Shown here: in pieces, positions 61,302 through 64,000 of the stretch | How the letters are laid out: each line of letters begins with the position of its first letter | Numbering within the stretch: the stretch's first letter is position 1 | Assembly: GCF_013009555.1 (NCBI RefSeq) | Contig: NZ_CP046176.1 | Location: forward strand, 5,561,489 to 5,625,488 | Direction: 5' to 3' | DNA length: 64,000 nt | DNA from: Phocaeicola dorei | Lineage (GTDB): Bacteria > Bacteroidota > Bacteroidia > Bacteroidales > Bacteroidaceae | Notes under the pieces: generated by a model | Told to the model about the DNA's origin: nothing | The model's database searches: none | What the model saw: the letters and a program-made list of their open reading frames with translations, nothing else | Position numbers and translations under genes: made by a program

Positions 61302-63122
61302 TTATTCTGTGAGGTTTTCTTTGATATTTTTAGCGGCTGCTTCACCTACCACGGCTGCAATCTCTTCCAGTGAGGCTTGCTTGATGCGGCTGACGCTTTT
61401 GAATGTTTTCAGCAGGGCGGTCTTTCTTTTCTCACCTATTCCCTTGATGTTGTCTAAAGCGGATGCCACCTGGCTCTTGCTGCGCTTGTCCCGATGGAAG
61501 GTGATGGCGAAGCGGTGTACTTCGTTCTGTATATTCTCCAACAGATGGAACAAGGGAGTGCTTTGTTTTACACCGATGGTCAGCGGAGGAAAACCGTATA
61601 GCAATTCCGAGGTGCGGTGCTTGCGGTCTTTGGCCAGTCCGGCTATGGGGATATCCAGATGGAGTTCGTCTTCTATCACTTCTCTCACTACTTCCATTTG
61701 CCCCTTTCCACCGTCGGTAATGATGAGGTCGGGCAGGGGGGAACCTTCCTCTATGGCGCGGCTATACCGGCGGCGTACCACCTCTTTCATAGAGGCGTAA
61801 TCGTCGGGCCCGGTCACTGTCTTGATGATGTATTTCCGGTAATCCTTCTTGCTTGGTTTCGCCTTTTTGAAGACTACACAGGCGGCCACTGCGTCCGAAC
61901 CCTGAATGTTGGAGTTGTCGAAACATTCAATGTGGTTCGGCATCTTCTTCATATGTAGCTGCTCTTGGATTTCCTTCATCAGACGGACGCTTCTTTGTTC
62001 TGGATTTAACTTTTCCGCCTGTTTCAAACGGTCTACTTTATACTGCTTCACGTTCATTACGGAGAGGTCCAGCAAATGCTTCTTTTCTCCTCGTTGGGGA
62101 ACGGTGAAGGTGACGTTGTTCATTTCCATATCCACTTCAAAAGGTACGATGATTTCGCGGGAAGTGCTTTTGTACCGTTCGCGCATTTCGATAATGCCCA
62201 GTTGTAAAAGCTCTTCTTTTGTTTCGTTCAGACGTTTCTTGTACTCGAAAGTGAAGGCTTGGTTGATGCATCCGTTAGTGATATGCAGATAGTTGATATA
62301 GGCTGAATTTTCTTCCATTTCAATGGAGAATACATCCACATTATGGATGATGGAGTTGACCACTTCGCTCTTGGAGCGATAGTTTTCTATCAAGTCATAT
62401 TTCTCTTTTATTTTCTGTGCTTCCTCAAATTTCATTTCGGCGGCAAGCGCTTGCATTTCCTCCATCAGCAGGTCACTTACAATTTGTGTATCTCCTTTCA
62501 GGATATCTTTGATTTCACCGATATTCTTCATGTATTCCTCATGCGATTGTTGTCCGATACAGGGCCCTTTGCAGTTCTTTATATGATATTCCAGACATAC
62601 GTTGAACTTGCCGGCACGAATGTTCTCTGGACTCAGATTGAGTTTGCAGGTACGGATGGGGTAGAGCTTTTTTATCAAGTCCATCACGGCAAGCATGGAG
62701 GGCATGTGGCTGTACGGACCATAGTAGGAGGAGCCGTTACGGATGATTTTCCGGGTCTTGAAGATGCGTGGAAAATACTCATTGCTTACACAAATGGAAG
62801 GGTAGGTCTTATCATCTTTCAGCAATACGTTGTAGCGCGGTTTGTATTTCTTTATCAGATTATTCTCTAACAAAAGGGCGTCTTCCTCTGTCTTTACCAC
62901 GATATAACGGATGTCTGCAATCTTGCTGACCAGCAGGCGTGTCTTGCCGTTGGGGTGCTCTCTGTTGAAGTAAGAAGAGACTCTTCGTTTCAAGTTTTTT
63001 GCTTTTCCAACGTAGATAATGGTTCCTTCGGAGTTTAGGTATTGGTAAATGCCCGGGCTGTCGGGCAGGTTTAGTACGATTCCTTTCAGATAGTCATTGG
63101 TTGTAATCTCTTCTTTTTCCAT
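61302..63122 (-). CDS. uvrC: UvrC, excinuclease ABC subunit C
   Basis: 606 residues. N-terminal GIY-YIG nuclease (DSPGIYQYLNSEGTIIYVGKAKNLKRRVSSYF) for the 3' incision, Cys-rich region (CLEYHIKNCKGPCIGQQS), UVR domain (LAAEMKFEEAQKIKEKYDLI), the RNase H-like half (IECFDNSNIQGSDAVAACVVF, LIITDGGKGQMEVV) for the 5' incision, and C-terminal HhH repeats (IKGIGEKRKTALLKTFKSVSRI). Acts with UvrA/B in nucleotide excision repair. Confidence 0.96.
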   Translation of the reverse strand: MEKEEITTNDYLKGIVLNLPDSPGIYQYLNSEGTIIYVGKAKNLKRRVSSYFNREHPNGKTRLLVSKIADIRYIVVKTEEDALLLENNLIKKYKPRYNVLLKDDKTYPSICVSNEYFPRIFKTRKIIRNGSSYYGPYSHMPSMLAVMDLIKKLYPIRTCKLNLSPENIRAGKFNVCLEYHIKNCKGPCIGQQSHEEYMKNIGEIKDILKGDTQIVSDLLMEEMQALAAEMKFEEAQKIKEKYDLIENYRSKSEVVNSIIHNVDVFSIEMEENSAYINYLHITNGCINQAFTFEYKKRLNETKEELLQLGIIEMRERYKSTSREIIVPFEVDMEMNNVTFTVPQRGEKKHLLDLSVMNVKQYKVDRLKQAEKLNPEQRSVRLMKEIQEQLHMKKMPNHIECFDNSNIQGSDAVAACVVFKKAKPSKKDYRKYIIKTVTGPDDYASMKEVVRRRYSRAIEEGSPLPDLIITDGGKGQMEVVREVIEDELHLDIPIAGLAKDRKHRTSELLYGFPPLTIGVKQSTPLFHLLENIQNEVHRFAITFHRDKRSKSQVASALDNIKGIGEKRKTALLKTFKSVSRIKQASLEEIAAVVGEAAAKNIKENLTE

Positions 63123-63237
63123 AAGTGTATATTGGTATTACCTGATTATATGTTAACGTAAGCTCGATATAAAAATACCTCGTTGCTGAATTTTGAGTTA
63201 AATGACAAACGATTGTTTTCCGGACAAATGAGCGCTT

Positions 63238-63271
63238 CCGTAGGGGTGGCCCCATGTGTTCGCCCCTACGG
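63238..63271. repeat. Hairpin upstream of uvrC
   Basis: Arms CCGTAGGGG (63238-63246) and its complement (63263-63271). Similar in sequence to the hairpin at 44896-44922, so perhaps a dispersed intergenic element. Confidence 0.6.
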
Positions 63272-63328
63272 TGGAAACATCTCAAAATAGCATTTCGTGG
63301 TATGATTGTAGGTAATCATCTTATAAAT

Positions 63329-63365
63329 CTTCAAGCTGTAAGATATATAATGTTACAGCTTGAAG
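63329..63365. repeat. 13-bp perfect inverted repeat between uvrC and apt
   Basis: CTTCAAGCTGTAA (63329-63341) and its complement (63353-63365), 11-nt loop; about 110 bp after the apt stop on the minus strand, possibly its terminator but without a clear T-run. Confidence 0.6.
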
Positions 63366-63475
63366 ATATATATCTTTCGGCTTCATCGTCCATATCTTTT
63401 CGTTGTCCATCCATTGTTGTCTTTCTATAGTGACTCGGGACGGACTTCGCTTTTTTACGGGCAGATTGTGCGGCG

Positions 63476-64000
63476 TTATAAAGTAAGCAGTGTATCCACT
63501 GTGATGTCTTCGGGGAATGCCTTTCTGCCGTTCAGACCTCCCAACTCGATAATGAAGTTGATGAAGATCTTTTTGGCACCACATCTTTGTACTAACCGAT
63601 GAGTGGCCGCCATGGTTCCACCGGTAGCCAATAAATCATCGTGCAGCAGAACTACATCGTTTTCATTGATGGCATCCTTATGTATTTGAATGGTATCGGT
63701 TCCGTACTCTTTAGCATACGTTTCTTCTACAACCTCTGCAGGGAGTTTGCCCGGCTTACGCGCCATTACGAATCCGGCTCCTAAACGTGCCGCCAGAGCA
63801 CCGCCCATAATGAAGCCGCGCGACTCTATACCTACTACTTTGGTGATACCTTTGTCCTTGTACATTTCATATAAAGTGTCCAGCATTTCCTGCAAGCACT
63901 CGGCATTTTTGAACAAGGTTGTCACATCATAAAACAGAATTCCCGGAATGGGGAAATCTGGAATTTCTCTTAAGTTTGCTTTAAGCGTTTCTTTGCTCAT
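63476..64000 (-). CDS. apt: Apt, adenine phosphoribosyltransferase
   Basis: 174 residues; the ATG is the last codon of the window (64000-63998), so the gene is complete. Apt salvages adenine to AMP with PRPP. Motifs: IPDFPIPGILFYDVTTLFKN, GIESRGFIMGGALAARLGAGFVMARKPGKLP and the PRPP loop VVLLHDDLLATGGTMAA. Followed by 353 bp without a gene containing two hairpins (63238-63271, 63329-63365). Confidence 0.95.
   Translation of the reverse strand: MSKETLKANLREIPDFPIPGILFYDVTTLFKNAECLQEMLDTLYEMYKDKGITKVVGIESRGFIMGGALAARLGAGFVMARKPGKLPAEVVEETYAKEYGTDTIQIHKDAINENDVVLLHDDLLATGGTMAATHRLVQRCGAKKIFINFIIELGGLNGRKAFPEDITVDTLLTL

Noticed and set aside
1..64000. CRISPR array, prophage, integrative element or rRNA operon
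   Set aside because: No regularly spaced repeats, no phage structural or integrase genes, no conjugation genes and no rRNA-like sequence were seen; mobile DNA is limited to the two insertion sequences.

Overview
The window reads as a chromosomal segment of a Bacteroidales gut bacterium, most likely Bacteroides or Phocaeicola (P. vulgatus/dorei-like). Reasons: promoters carry the Bacteroides -7 box TAnnTTTG rather than a -10 TATAAT box; Shine-Dalgarno sequences are largely absent; lipoproteins have acidic residues just after the lipobox cysteine (surface-export signal); and Bacteroidota-only families are common (DUF3098, DUF4271, DUF3244, DUF3575, DUF3868, DUF3836, Mfa1/FimB fimbrillins). Species assignment is inference.

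Layout. 0-6.2 kb: housekeeping genes running rightwards (end of miaB, an FKBP isomerase, a methyltransferase, then ftsX-DUF3098-uppP-truB-queA-folK), with a PspC gene on the other strand. 6.2-14.2 kb: an AT-rich accessory island on the minus strand. It holds a TPR/HTH sensor-regulator, a DUF3244 secreted protein, an unknown surface lipoprotein and three proteins of the cholesterol-dependent-cytolysin-like (CDCL) pore-former family (short, long, short). A fourth, long-type gene survives only as an N-terminal stub, and a 1,081-bp IS982-like element sits next to the operon terminator. 14.5-17.9 kb: acyltransferase, endonuclease/phosphatase-fold protein and MFS exporter. 18-24.5 kb: metK behind a SAM-II riboswitch, then LOG, DUF4271, hemD, rnpA, yidD, tatD-like and tyrS. 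24.5-29.6 kb: a Tricorn-like protease, tRNA-Gln(TTG) and an ISL3/ISAon1-type IS with an 8-bp target duplication. 29.8-39.5 kb: a six-gene Mfa-type fimbrial operon behind what looks like an invertible promoter, here pointing away from the operon (OFF). 39.6-44.9 kb: flavin reductase, mutS and a GH20 hexosaminidase. 45-50.5 kb: two outer-membrane barrel proteins, two TPR/HTH regulators that are both broken (in-frame stop; frameshift) and a probably frameshifted small secreted protein. 50.7-64 kb: housekeeping genes (CAT-like acetyltransferase, lgt, panE-like, ychF, DUF3836, polA, polyprenyl synthase, deoC, mazG-like, dtd, uvrC, apt).

How the parts work together. The two most notable systems are the CDCL operon, a candidate multi-component pore-forming weapon with its own membrane regulator, and the phase-variable fimbrial operon. 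The 45-50 kb cluster repeats the same logic as the CDCL island (TPR/HTH regulator plus secreted or outer-membrane products). Three of its promoters share a 16-bp motif placed exactly 47 bp upstream of the -7 box, with a second half-site 18 bp downstream of the first, which looks like an activator site. All coordinates come from reading the sequence; family assignments rest on recognised motifs, not on database searches.
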